Below, piece by piece: positions 25,411 through 34,443 of a DNA stretch of 64,000 nt. Origin of the DNA: Citromicrobium bathyomarinum (GTDB lineage Bacteria; Pseudomonadota; Alphaproteobacteria; Sphingomonadales; Sphingomonadaceae); the NCBI RefSeq assembly GCF_021021475.1, contig NZ_JAINWL010000001.1:1-64000 (forward strand), written 5' to 3'. The notes below the pieces were generated by a model. It ran no database searches. It had not been told where the DNA came from and saw only the letters and a program-made list of their open reading frames with translations. Each line of letters begins with the position of its first letter. Position 1 is the stretch's first letter. The translations under genes were made by a program, and so were the position numbers.

Positions 25411-27864
25411 ATGAGTGGGGGTTCTTCGATCAGAGTAGTCGGCAAGGACACGGCGGAGCCAAAGGCGGAGGATGCCGCGCGCCCTCCCCGCGAACCGGTC
25501 ACTTTTCCGGACGAGGAATGGCTGGTGGACGAAGAGGATTCGCCTGCAGAACGCATGCCCCGCATCGCCAGCCCGCTGGTCACTGCCATTGCGCTGATCG
25601 CACTGGCCGGGTGGACCGCGCTGTTCGTGATCGCGCGCGGGCCTGACAGTTTCACCCGGATGGCCCCGGGCATGTGGGCCGATGCAATCATCGCCTGGTC
25701 CGTCCCCGCCCTTCTGATCGCCTTCGTATGGTTCGCCGCGAGCCAGCGCATGGGCCGCCAGAGCGCGCGCTTCCGGGCGACGGCCCGCGCTGCTGCGGTG
25801 GATATTGCGGAGCTAGAAACCCGGCTCACCGCGATCAACCGCGAGCTTAGCCTGGCGCGCGAGTTCCTGACCCAGCAGACCCGTGAGCTGGAATCGCACG
25901 GCCGGGTCGCCGCCTCGCGCCTGTCGCAGAATGCGGACCGGATCGAAGCACTGGTGGCCGAAAACGGCGAAGAGGTCGAACGGATCGCCCGCGTCTCCGA
26001 AACCGCGCTGGCCAACATGGCCCGCCTGCGTGACGATCTGCCGGTGATCGCCAATGCCTCGCGCGATGCCGCCAACGCCGTCGGCTCGGCGGGCGAACGC
26101 GCGCAGGGCGCGCTTGACGGCCTGACAAGCGGCCTCACCAAACTCAACGAATTCGGCGAGGCGGGTGAGCGGCATGTCGAGCATTTCCGCACTCAGGTCG
26201 ATCGCACCCTGACCACTCTGGGCGACCGGGTCGCCGAACTCGAGGCGATGGCGGATGCGCGCTTCACCGCGCTGCGCGAACGCAGCGAGAGCTTCCGCGC
26301 GGATCTGGACGGGCGCGAGGTCGAGGCACTGGCGGCGGCTCAGGGCCGGATCGACAAGCTGCGCGAACGGCTGACCGACGCGATCGACGAAGTTCAGTCG
26401 ATCGACGAGCATGCGATGGAATCCGCGCAGGCACGGCTTGCCTCGCTGCGTGACGAGGCGGTGCGGATCGACGAGTCGATGAAGGAGCGCGATCGCGAAT
26501 TCGTCGAGTGGGTCGACGCCCGGCGGACCCGGCTGGAAGAGATGGAGCGGCTGGCGCTTGCCTCGCTCGAAGACCGGCTCTCCGCGATCGACACCGCGGT
26601 CGAGGAACGGCGCGAAAAGCATGGCGAGATCGCTCGCGAAATTGCCGAAGCGGGCGACAGCACGGCCGAGCGGCTGGCCGAGGCGAGCGAGCGACTGGCC
26701 GAGATCGCAAGCACTACTACATCCTCACGCGACAATCTGCTCGAGGCGACGGACAATCTCGAAACCCGGCTCGGCAGCGGGCGCGAAGGGCTCGCCGCGC
26801 TCGGCACCACGCTGGACGAAGTGACCGAAGCCGGAGTGCGACTGCTGGAACTGATCCAGGCAGGCGCCAAGCACAGCCGCGAAGTCCTGCCCACCGCGAT
26901 GGAAGCCGCCGAGGCACGCCTGCAGGCGCTGCGGGACAATTCCGAAAAGCTGCGCCGGACGATCGACGAAGGCGCCGAGAAGAGCGAGCGCCTCTCCGCC
27001 TACGTGATCGAGACCCGCGAGAAGGGCGAGGAGATTTTCTCCGTCGCCGACCGGATCGACGACCGGCTAGCCGAAACGCGCGAAAACATGGCCGAGGGCA
27101 TCACCGCGCTGCGCACCACGCTCGCGGCGCTCGACGAAGAGACCGGCGTGGTCGCACAGGCCACCAGCGAGCGGCTGGCCGAAGCGGTCTCGCAGCTCGA
27201 AACGACCGCCGACAAAGCGCGCACGTTGCTGGCGGAGTATGCCGAGAGCGAAGGCGAGCAGCTCGGGACCAAGATCGGCGAGGAGGCGGCCCGTGCAGTG
27301 GGCGATGCGGTTCGCACGCAGGCGGACGAGGCGCTCGCCGAACTGCGCGAGGCGACCGGGCGCTCCGCGGATGCAGCACGCGATGCCGCACGCCAGCTGC
27401 GCGATCAGCTGGCGCTGGTGAACGAGCTGGCAGGCAATCTCGAAAACCGCGTCTCGGTCGCGCGCGAGCGGGCCGAGGAGCAGGTCGACAACGACTTCGC
27501 ACGGCGCGTGGCGCTGATTACCGAAAGCCTCAATTCCAACGCGATCGACATCGCCAAGTCGCTATCCGGCGACGTCTCCGACACCGCCTGGGCCAGCTAT
27601 CTGCGCGGCGATCGCGGCGTGTTCACCCGGCGCGCGGTGCGCCTGCTCGACAATCGGCAGGCGCGCGAAATCGCCGAGCTGTATGACGAGGACGCGGATT
27701 TCCGGAACAACGTAAACCGCTACATCCACGATTTCGAGGCCATGCTGCGCACGCTGCTGTCGACCCGCGACGGCAATGCGCTGGCGGTGACGCTGCTCGG
27801 TTCCGAAGTCGGCAAGCTCTATGTCGCGATGGCGCAGGCGCTGGAGCGGCTGCGGACCAGCTGA
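25411..27864 (+). CDS. Two-TM long coiled-coil protein (TipN-like polar scaffold candidate)
   Basis: The 817-residue protein has an acidic, proline-rich N-terminus, two TM helices (about 53-75 and 90-110), roughly 560 residues of continuous heptad-rich coiled coil dense in Glu, Arg, Ala and Leu, and a compact C-terminal region (about 690-817). The last region includes IAKSLSGDVSDTAWASYLRG and NVNRYIHDFEAMLRTLLS and looks like a conserved folded domain. Size, two N-terminal TM helices and the giant C-terminal coiled coil match the architecture of the Caulobacter polarity factor TipN. Homology is inferred from layout only; automated tools may label it an ATPase, for which I see no motif. Confidence 0.6.
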   Translation: MSGGSSIRVVGKDTAEPKAEDAARPPREPVTFPDEEWLVDEEDSPAERMPRIASPLVTAIALIALAGWTALFVIARGPDSFTRMAPGMWADAIIAWSVPALLIAFVWFAASQRMGRQSARFRATARAAAVDIAELETRLTAINRELSLAREFLTQQTRELESHGRVAASRLSQNADRIEALVAENGEEVERIARVSETALANMARLRDDLPVIANASRDAANAVGSAGERAQGALDGLTSGLTKLNEFGEAGERHVEHFRTQVDRTLTTLGDRVAELEAMADARFTALRERSESFRADLDGREVEALAAAQGRIDKLRERLTDAIDEVQSIDEHAMESAQARLASLRDEAVRIDESMKERDREFVEWVDARRTRLEEMERLALASLEDRLSAIDTAVEERREKHGEIAREIAEAGDSTAERLAEASERLAEIASTTTSSRDNLLEATDNLETRLGSGREGLAALGTTLDEVTEAGVRLLELIQAGAKHSREVLPTAMEAAEARLQALRDNSEKLRRTIDEGAEKSERLSAYVIETREKGEEIFSVADRIDDRLAETRENMAEGITALRTTLAALDEETGVVAQATSERLAEAVSQLETTADKARTLLAEYAESEGEQLGTKIGEEAARAVGDAVRTQADEALAELREATGRSADAARDAARQLRDQLALVNELAGNLENRVSVARERAEEQVDNDFARRVALITESLNSNAIDIAKSLSGDVSDTAWASYLRGDRGVFTRRAVRLLDNRQAREIAELYDEDADFRNNVNRYIHDFEAMLRTLLSTRDGNALAVTLLGSEVGKLYVAMAQALERLRTS

Positions 27865-27903
27865 GGCTGCTGGAGCAGTTCGCCCCGCCCCCCATCGATA
27901 GCG

Positions 27904-28185
27904 TTATGCGCCCCGCTGGCTGGGCGGAAGCATGAAGTCGAACATGTCGCGGGTCACCCAGCCATGCTCCCAGTTGAGCACCCATACGGCGGTCAGCACT
28001 GCGGCGATCACCGACGCGCGCAGCGCCAGTCTGCCGGGACGGAAATTGGCTGGCGCGCTCTCCGCCTGACCGGGAACGAGGTCCAGCCCCATCTCCTCGT
28101 GCGTGCGCACGCCAAAGGGCAGCATCGTGAACGCGACGAATATCCACATCAGGAAATAAATCGCGACGATCGACCAGAAACCCAT
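27904..28185 (-). CDS. DUF1467 family membrane protein
   Basis: The 93-residue protein has TM helices at about 3-23 (WSIVAIYFLMWIFVAFTMLPF) and 56-70. Between them are the family hallmarks FGVRTHEEMG and the SAPANFRPG segment. DUF1467 genes are typical of alphaproteobacteria and usually follow the RNase J gene, as here (14 bases). Function unknown; it is the last gene of the nuo-birA-coaX-rnj run. Confidence 0.88.
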   Translation of the reverse strand: MGFWSIVAIYFLMWIFVAFTMLPFGVRTHEEMGLDLVPGQAESAPANFRPGRLALRASVIAAVLTAVWVLNWEHGWVTRDMFDFMLPPSQRGA

Positions 28186-28199
28186 CGTGTTGCCCTCCC

Positions 28200-29849
28200 T
28201 CAGGCCTCCGGAATGACGACCTGAACCTGCGGGCGCTTGCCCGACCAGCGATTGGCGGCGCGGCGCGCGGCGAGGCGCGCAGCTTCTTGCCGGGCACCTG
28301 CATCCTTCGCGTCGCGACCGCGCAGGCGGCGCAAGGCCTCCTTCACGTCGCGGGTCGCCTCGGCCACGAAGTCGGGGAAATCCTCGTCCAGCGGAAGGCC
28401 CAGCGCGCGGATCGTCACATCGTCGCGGCCCGTCACGACCACCACCAGCACGCCATCGCGCGACAGCCTGCGGCGCTCCGTAACCGCACTGCCATCGGCG
28501 GGCACGATCAGATCTCCATCGAGCACGAGACGCCCGGTGGGCACCCTGCCGATCTTGCCCGGCTCGCCCGGCGCGAGGCTGACGATGTCGCCATTCTTCT
28601 GGAACACCGCATGCGGGATGCCTTCGGAAAGGCCAAGCCGCGCCTGTTCCTGCATATGGCGGATCTCACCATGTACCGGCACCAGCACTTCGGGTTGCAG
28701 CCATTCGTACAGCGCCTGCAGTTCGGGCCGCCCGGGGTGGCCGGAGACGTGGATCATGCTCTGCCGGTCGGTGACCATCTCGATCCCGCGTTCGGCCAGC
28801 TGGTTCATGATCTTGCCGATCGCGATCTCGTTGCCGGGGATCTGGCGGCTGGAAAACAGCACCACATCGCCGCGAGCCAGCTCCAGCGGATGGTTCTTGT
28901 CCGCCATGCGGCCCAGCGCGGCGCGAGGCTCGCCCTGCCCGCCGGTCGCCACGATCAGAACCTTGCCGCGCGGCAGGTTCATCGCGGTGTCCCAGTCGAT
29001 CGGCTGGGGAAAATCGGTCAGGTAGCCACAGCCCTGCGACACCTCCAAAATGCGTTCGAGCGAGCGCCCGGCGATCACCAGCTCGCGCCCGGTTTCCTTC
29101 GCGATCTCGCCCAGCGTGTGCAGCCGCGCGACGTTGGAGGCGAAGGTCGTCACCACCACGCGCCGGTCGGGCCAGTTGTGCACTTCCTCCAGCAGGCCTT
29201 TGAAGACCGCCCCTTCGGAGCCGCTCTCGTTCGGATTGAACACGTTGGTGCTGTCGCACACCAGCGCGAGCACGCCATCGTCGCCGATCGCGCGGAGCTC
29301 TTCCTCGGTGGTCGGCTCGCCGATGATCGGGTCCTCGTCCAGCTTCCAGTCGCCGGTGTGGAAGACCTTGCCGTAAGGCGTGTCGATCAGCAGCGCGTTG
29401 CCCTCTGCGATCGAGTGGGCGAGCGGGAGGTAGCGGATGCCGAAAGGCCCGATCTGCATATCCCGGTCGCCTTCGCGCACGATATGCAGCGGCACCTCGT
29501 CGACCAGATCGGCTTCCTTCAGCTTGCGCCGCACCAGTTCGGCCGTGAAAGGCGTCGCGTAGAGCGGCACGCCGAGGTCGGCCGCGAAGTACGGCACGGC
29601 GCCGATATGGTCCTCGTGCGCGTGGGTCAGGACGATGCCGAGCAGGTCCTTCGTCCGTTCCTCGATAAATTCGAGATCCGCGAAAACCAGTTCGATGCCA
29701 GGGTATTCATTGGCGCCGAAGGTCATGCCCAGATCGACCATCAGCCACTTGCCGTCGCAGCCATAGAGGTTGACGTTCATCCCGATTTCGCCCGAGCCAC
29801 CGAGCGCAAGAAACAGGAGTTCGTTCTCCGGCTTGAAGTTCTTTTTCAT
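28200..29849 (-). CDS. rnj: Ribonuclease J
   Basis: The 549-residue metallo-beta-lactamase/beta-CASP ribonuclease performs 5'-3' exonuclease and endonuclease mRNA and rRNA processing. The metal-binding motif HAHEDH is at residues 76-81, with LAHSIAEGNA and FHTGDWKLD completing the lactamase part. The beta-CASP signatures include TTFASNVARLHT, GGQGEPRAAL and IHVSGHPGRPELQ. The C-terminal end is Arg/Ala-rich. It is one base downstream of coaX. Confidence 0.95.
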   Translation of the reverse strand: MKKNFKPENELLFLALGGSGEIGMNVNLYGCDGKWLMVDLGMTFGANEYPGIELVFADLEFIEERTKDLLGIVLTHAHEDHIGAVPYFAADLGVPLYATPFTAELVRRKLKEADLVDEVPLHIVREGDRDMQIGPFGIRYLPLAHSIAEGNALLIDTPYGKVFHTGDWKLDEDPIIGEPTTEEELRAIGDDGVLALVCDSTNVFNPNESGSEGAVFKGLLEEVHNWPDRRVVVTTFASNVARLHTLGEIAKETGRELVIAGRSLERILEVSQGCGYLTDFPQPIDWDTAMNLPRGKVLIVATGGQGEPRAALGRMADKNHPLELARGDVVLFSSRQIPGNEIAIGKIMNQLAERGIEMVTDRQSMIHVSGHPGRPELQALYEWLQPEVLVPVHGEIRHMQEQARLGLSEGIPHAVFQKNGDIVSLAPGEPGKIGRVPTGRLVLDGDLIVPADGSAVTERRRLSRDGVLVVVVTGRDDVTIRALGLPLDEDFPDFVAEATRDVKEALRRLRGRDAKDAGARQEAARLAARRAANRWSGKRPQVQVVIPEA

Positions 29850-29850
29850 G

Positions 29851-30633
29851 CTATCCTTTGTCGACCGTGCGCCGGGCCAGCAGGTGCAGGCCGCGCAGCG
29901 TCAGGTCAGTGTCTACGACATCAAATATGTCGGTATGGTCGTCGAACAAGACCGAGAGGCCGCCAGTAGCGACCACCTTGCTCGGGCGACCGATCTCTTT
30001 CTTCATCCGCGCGATCAGGCCTTCCATCATCGCGACGTAGCCCCAGAACACGCCGATCAGCATCTGATCCTCGGTATTGCGCCCGATAACGCTGTCGGTA
30101 TCGGGGGCGTGGATCGCGATGCGCGGCAGTTTCGCCGTCTTGCCGACCAGCGCGTCGAGCGACAGGTTTATTCCCGGCGCGATGATCCCGCCCTTGTAGG
30201 CCCCGTTGAAATCGACCGCTTCGAACTTGGTCGCGGTGCCGAAATCGACCACGATCAGGTCGCCGCCGACCAGCGAATGGGCCGCGATGCAGTTAAGCGC
30301 ACGGTCTGCACCCAGCGAACTGGGAAGATCGACGTCGATCTCGAAATTCCATGCCGCCTCGCCCTGCCCGGCGATGATCGGGGTAATGCCGAAATATTTC
30401 TCGCACAGCACGGTCAGGTTGTGGTCCGCACGCGGGACGACCGAGCCGAAGATGATGTGCGTGATCTCTTCGCGGGCGACGCCTTCGATGCCGAGCAGCT
30501 GGAACAGCCACACCGCGTATTCGTCGCCCGTGCGCCGCCCATCGGTCGAGATGCGCCAACGCGCGCGCAACTCATCCCCGTCGAACAGTGCGAAGACGAG
30601 GTTGGTGTTTCCGACATCGATCGCGAGAAGCAT
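29851..30633 (-). CDS. coaX: Type III pantothenate kinase
   Basis: The 260-residue ASKHA-fold kinase catalyses the first step of CoA synthesis. It has [14 protein letters not shown] (residues 6-19), the PXGADR motif ([14 protein letters not shown]) and [11 protein letters not shown] with [11 protein letters not shown]. No coaA is seen in the window. It is 3 bases downstream of birA, so it belongs to the nuo transcription unit. Confidence 0.96.
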   Translation of the reverse strand: MLLAIDVGNTNLVFALFDGDELRARWRISTDGRRTGDEYAVWLFQLLGIEGVAREEITHIIFGSVVPRADHNLTVLCEKYFGITPIIAGQGEAAWNFEIDVDLPSSLGADRALNCIAAHSLVGGDLIVVDFGTATKFEAVDFNGAYKGGIIAPGINLSLDALVGKTAKLPRIAIHAPDTDSVIGRNTEDQMLIGVFWGYVAMMEGLIARMKKEIGRPSKVVATGGLSVLFDDHTDIFDVVDTDLTLRGLHLLARRTVDKG

Positions 30634-30636
30634 CGG

Positions 30637-31356
30637 CTACCTTTCCGCCAAGATCACATCGCCTGCGTGAATGACACGCAAGGCCCCATCCTCCAAGCGC
30701 AGTCGCATCGAACCATCCGGTTCAAGCCCGTCGAACAGGCCGTGGACGCGCCCGCCATCGGGTTCATGCACGCTCACCTGCGTACTGCGCGGGGTGCCTG
30801 CTGCGATCCAGCTGCGTAACAGCGGTTCGAGGCCGTAAGTCCGCCAGCGCTCCAGTTCAGTCGCGAAGTGCGCGGCGAGGCTGCTGGCGAAGGCATCGCG
30901 ATCGGGTGCGGGGCCGAACGCGGTCAGGGCGATCGTCTCGCGGTCGGGCAGATCGGGCGCGGCGACCAGATTGACGCCGATCCCGATCACCACCGCATCG
31001 CCCTGCGCTTCGAGCAGGATGCCCGAAAGCTTGGCATTTCCGACCAGCACGTCGTTGGGCCACTTGAGGCGCAAGGTGCAGTCGGCGGCGTTGACTACGC
31101 CCTGAACCGCTTCGAACAGGGCAACCCCGGCGAGCAACGACAGCGTGTGTGCAGGCGGCTGTCCGGGCAAAAGGCGCACGATTGTGGAGCCCATGAAGTT
31201 GCCGTGGCCGTCATGCCAGCCACGGCCCTGCCTGCCCCGCCCCGATACCTGCCGGTCGGCGACCAGCCAGTCCCCTTCGCGCACGGCCTCGCCGGCGCGC
31301 AGCGCGCTGAGCAGGTCGGCATTGGTCGAGCCGGTTTCGGGTACGGTCCGTATCAA
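30637..31356 (-). CDS. birA: Biotin--[acetyl-CoA-carboxylase] ligase (no DNA-binding domain)
   Basis: The 239-residue ligase activates biotin and attaches it to carboxylase carrier proteins. It has GSTNADLL, the biotinyl-AMP loop GRGRQGRGW, LKWPNDVLVGNAKLSGILLE and VIGIGVNL, plus a small C-terminal SH3-like domain. The N-terminal helix-turn-helix of E. coli BirA is absent, so it should not act as a repressor. It follows nuoN by 25 bases. Confidence 0.95.
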   Translation of the reverse strand: MIRTVPETGSTNADLLSALRAGEAVREGDWLVADRQVSGRGRQGRGWHDGHGNFMGSTIVRLLPGQPPAHTLSLLAGVALFEAVQGVVNAADCTLRLKWPNDVLVGNAKLSGILLEAQGDAVVIGIGVNLVAAPDLPDRETIALTAFGPAPDRDAFASSLAAHFATELERWRTYGLEPLLRSWIAAGTPRSTQVSVHEPDGGRVHGLFDGLEPDGSMRLRLEDGALRVIHAGDVILAER

Positions 31357-31381
31357 GACGTCGCGCCGGGCATTCGCGGGC

Positions 31382-32845
31382 TCAAACGCCCGGGAACAGG
31401 CCCGCCGCCGCCGTGTCGGTCATCGCCTGCAGTCCGCGGGTCAGCAGGAAGCCGAGCGGCGAGATCAGCAGGGTGCAGATGATCAGGATCGCCCAGTGTG
31501 CTGCGCTGCCACCCTTGGTGGCGCGGCCTACCGGCTCTTCGAAATACATCACCTTGACGAACTTGATGTAATAGAACGCACCGATCACGCTCGCCGCGAT
31601 GCCGATCACAGCCAGCGGGACCAGGCCGGCCTGGATCGCTGCGTTGAACACCTCGACCTTGGCCCAGAAGCCCAGCAGCGGGGGAATTCCTGCGAGGCTG
31701 AACATCAGCGCCAGCAGACACAGCGCGATGCCGGGGCGCGTGCTGGAAAGACCCGCGATATCCTCGAAAGTTTCCAGGTTCTCACCCTCGCCATTACGCA
31801 GCATCAGCACCGCGACGAAGCTGCCGAGTGACATCACCACGTACGTCGTCAGATAGAACAGCATCGCGCTCGCCCCTTCGACCGTCGCCGCAGCGAGGCC
31901 GATCAGGATGAAGCCGACATTGTTGATCGAGGAATAGGCGAGCAGCCGCTTGAGGTTGTTCTGCCCGATCGCACCGAGCGCACCCACGATGATCGAGGCG
32001 AGCGCGGCGAAGATCACGATCTGCCGCCAGGCATCCGCCTGCGAACCGAACGCGTCGAGCGCGACCCGCGCGGTCAGCGCAACCGCCGCCACCTTGGGCG
32101 CGGTGGCGAAGAAGGTCGTCACCGGGGTCGGCGCGCCCTGGTAAACGTCCGGGGTCCACATGTGGAACGGCACGGCGGAAATCTTGAACGCCAGACCGGC
32201 AAGCACGAAAATCAGCCCGAACAGCGCACCGGTCGAAAGCCCCGCTTCCTGCGCCGCGCGGATGCCGGCGAAGCTGGTCGTGCCGGTGAAGCCGTAGGTA
32301 AGGCTCATCCCGTAGAGCAGAATGCCGCTGGCAAGCGCACCGAGGACGAAATACTTGAGCCCCGCCTCCGCCGAACGGCTGTCGTTACGCAGGAAGCTGG
32401 CAAGCACATAGGCCGCGAGGCTGTTAAGCTCGAGCCCGATATAGAGCGTCATCAGATCGGTGGCGGAGACCATGATGCTCATGCCCAGCGTGGCGAACAG
32501 CACCAGCACAGGATATTCGGGCTTCATCGCGCGCCGCTGGATGAAGAAGCCGGGCGCGATCATCAGGCAGCCGATCGCCGCGAGATAGACCAGCAGCTTC
32601 GCGAACGCGGAGAAAGAGTCGGCGCTGATCTGGCCGTAGAAGGCGGTCGCAGCCTCGCCCTCGACACCATTTGCCAGCGTCGGAATGACAAGACAGCCGG
32701 CCGCGCCGATTGCCACTGCGGCGAGGATCGAGACCAGACGGCTCGCCTTCTCACCGCCAAACGCGGCAATCATCAGCAGCACCAGGCTGGAACCGGTCAG
32801 GAGCAGCTCGGGAATGATCCGGCCAAAGGAAGTTGCGTAATCCAT
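31382..32845 (-). CDS. nuoN: NADH-quinone oxidoreductase subunit N
   Basis: The 487-residue antiporter-like proton-channel subunit of complex I has about 14 TM helices. Family features include LYIGLELNSLAAYVLASF (Glu in TM5), TPDVYQGAPTPVTTFFATAPKVA (Lys in TM7) and LKRLLAYSSINNVGFILIG. It starts with an ATG whose last base is shared with the nuoM stop TAA. Confidence 0.98.
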   Translation of the reverse strand: MDYATSFGRIIPELLLTGSSLVLLMIAAFGGEKASRLVSILAAVAIGAAGCLVIPTLANGVEGEAATAFYGQISADSFSAFAKLLVYLAAIGCLMIAPGFFIQRRAMKPEYPVLVLFATLGMSIMVSATDLMTLYIGLELNSLAAYVLASFLRNDSRSAEAGLKYFVLGALASGILLYGMSLTYGFTGTTSFAGIRAAQEAGLSTGALFGLIFVLAGLAFKISAVPFHMWTPDVYQGAPTPVTTFFATAPKVAAVALTARVALDAFGSQADAWRQIVIFAALASIIVGALGAIGQNNLKRLLAYSSINNVGFILIGLAAATVEGASAMLFYLTTYVVMSLGSFVAVLMLRNGEGENLETFEDIAGLSSTRPGIALCLLALMFSLAGIPPLLGFWAKVEVFNAAIQAGLVPLAVIGIAASVIGAFYYIKFVKVMYFEEPVGRATKGGSAAHWAILIICTLLISPLGFLLTRGLQAMTDTAAAGLFPGV

Positions 32846-34443
32846 TAGTGTTCGGCCCCTTCAGAGCCGCCTTCTTCCGCAGCGCCGTGTTCACCTTCGG
32901 CACCATGGCCGCTGCCATGTTCGCCTGCCATGTAGTTGGCCGCATGTTCGTTGGGCGTGCCTGCCACCAGCATCGCATCACCTGCCGGAGTGGCACGCGC
33001 GATCCGGGCTTCGATGGCCGCAATGTCGCTGCGCATCGGAGCAAGGAAGCTCTCGGGATAGACGCCCATCCACAGAACCGCCGCCGCCACCGGTGCCAGC
33101 ATCAGCCATTCGCGTGCGTTCATATCCGGCATCGCGGCGGCATCGGCATTCTTCTGCTCACCGAAGATCACCCGGCGGTACAGATACAGCATGTACCCCG
33201 CGCCAAGGATGATGCCCGTGGTCAGCACGAAGGTCGTCGTGCTGGACATCTGGTAGATACCCGCAAGGCTGATGAACTCGGCGACGAAGCCGCTGGTCCC
33301 CGGCAGGCCGATGCTCGCCATGGTGAACAGCAGGAAAAACAGCGCGTAACGCGGCATGTTGGTGGCGAGGCCGCCGTAGCGGGCGATCTCACGCGTGTGC
33401 AGCCGGTCGTAGATCACGCCCACGCACAGGAACAGCGCGCCCGAGACGAGGCCGTGCGACAGCATCATGACCATCGCGCCTTCGATGCCCTGCGAATTGA
33501 ACGCGAACAGGCCCGCGGTCACGATCGCCATGTGCGCGACCGAGGAATAGGCGATCAGCTTCTTCATGTCGTGCTGGACCAGCGCGATCAGGCTGGTGAC
33601 CACTACCGCGATCATGCTGAGGCCGAAGACCAGCCACACGAACTGCGCGGACGCCTCGGGGAACATCGGCAGGCTGAAGCGGATGAAACCATATCCGCCC
33701 AGCTTCAGCAGCACGCCCGCCAGGATGACCGAACCGGCGGTAGGTGCCTGAACGTGCGCAGCGGGCAGCCAGGTGTGGACCGGCCACATCGGCATCTTCA
33801 CCGCGAAGCTGGCGAAGAAGGCAAGCCAGAGCCACGTCTGCGCTTCCGGCGGGAAGTCGTACTGCAGCAGCACCGGGATCGAGCTGGTGCCCGCTTCCTG
33901 GATCATCCACAGCATCGCGATCAGCATCACGACCGAGCCGAGCAGGGTGTAGAGGAAGAACTTGAAGCTGGCGTAGATCCGGTCGTCGCCGCCCCAGATG
34001 CCGATGATCAGGTACATCGGGATCAGGCCGGCTTCGAAGAAGATGTAGAACAGCAGGATGTCCTGCGCGGCGAACACGCCGATCATCAGCAGTTCCATGA
34101 TCAGGAACGCGGCCATATATTCGCCGACGCGCTTGGTCACGCTGGTCCAGCTGGCGAGAATGCAGATCGGCATCAGGAACACGCTGAGCATGATCAGCAT
34201 CAGGGCGATGCCATCGATGCCGAGCGCATATTCGAACCCTGCAAACAGGTTCGCGCGCTCGGTAAACTGCCATTGCGCGCCGCCGATGTCGAAATTGAGC
34301 CAGAGCATGATGCCCAGCACCAGATCGATCAGCGTGGCGATCAGCGCGACCCAGCGAGCGGTCGACGCGTTGACGAACATGCACAGCACCGCACCGACCA
34401 GCGGCACCAGCAGCATCAGCGAAAGGATTGGGAAGCCCTCCAT
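32845..34443 (-). CDS. nuoM: NADH-quinone oxidoreductase subunit M
   Basis: The 532-residue antiporter-like subunit pumps protons in the membrane arm. Conserved segments are LLFYIFFEAGLIPMYLIIG (essential Glu), TWLPAAHVQAPTAGSVILAG and DMKKLIAYSSVAHMAIVTAG. The final 60 residues (after AGTPNEHAA) are a hydrophilic His/Gly/Glu-rich extension not present in E. coli NuoM. Start and stop each overlap the neighbouring nuo gene by one base. Confidence 0.98.
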   Translation of the reverse strand: MEGFPILSLMLLVPLVGAVLCMFVNASTARWVALIATLIDLVLGIMLWLNFDIGGAQWQFTERANLFAGFEYALGIDGIALMLIMLSVFLMPICILASWTSVTKRVGEYMAAFLIMELLMIGVFAAQDILLFYIFFEAGLIPMYLIIGIWGGDDRIYASFKFFLYTLLGSVVMLIAMLWMIQEAGTSSIPVLLQYDFPPEAQTWLWLAFFASFAVKMPMWPVHTWLPAAHVQAPTAGSVILAGVLLKLGGYGFIRFSLPMFPEASAQFVWLVFGLSMIAVVVTSLIALVQHDMKKLIAYSSVAHMAIVTAGLFAFNSQGIEGAMVMMLSHGLVSGALFLCVGVIYDRLHTREIARYGGLATNMPRYALFFLLFTMASIGLPGTSGFVAEFISLAGIYQMSSTTTFVLTTGIILGAGYMLYLYRRVIFGEQKNADAAAMPDMNAREWLMLAPVAAAVLWMGVYPESFLAPMRSDIAAIEARIARATPAGDAMLVAGTPNEHAANYMAGEHGSGHGAEGEHGAAEEGGSEGAEH

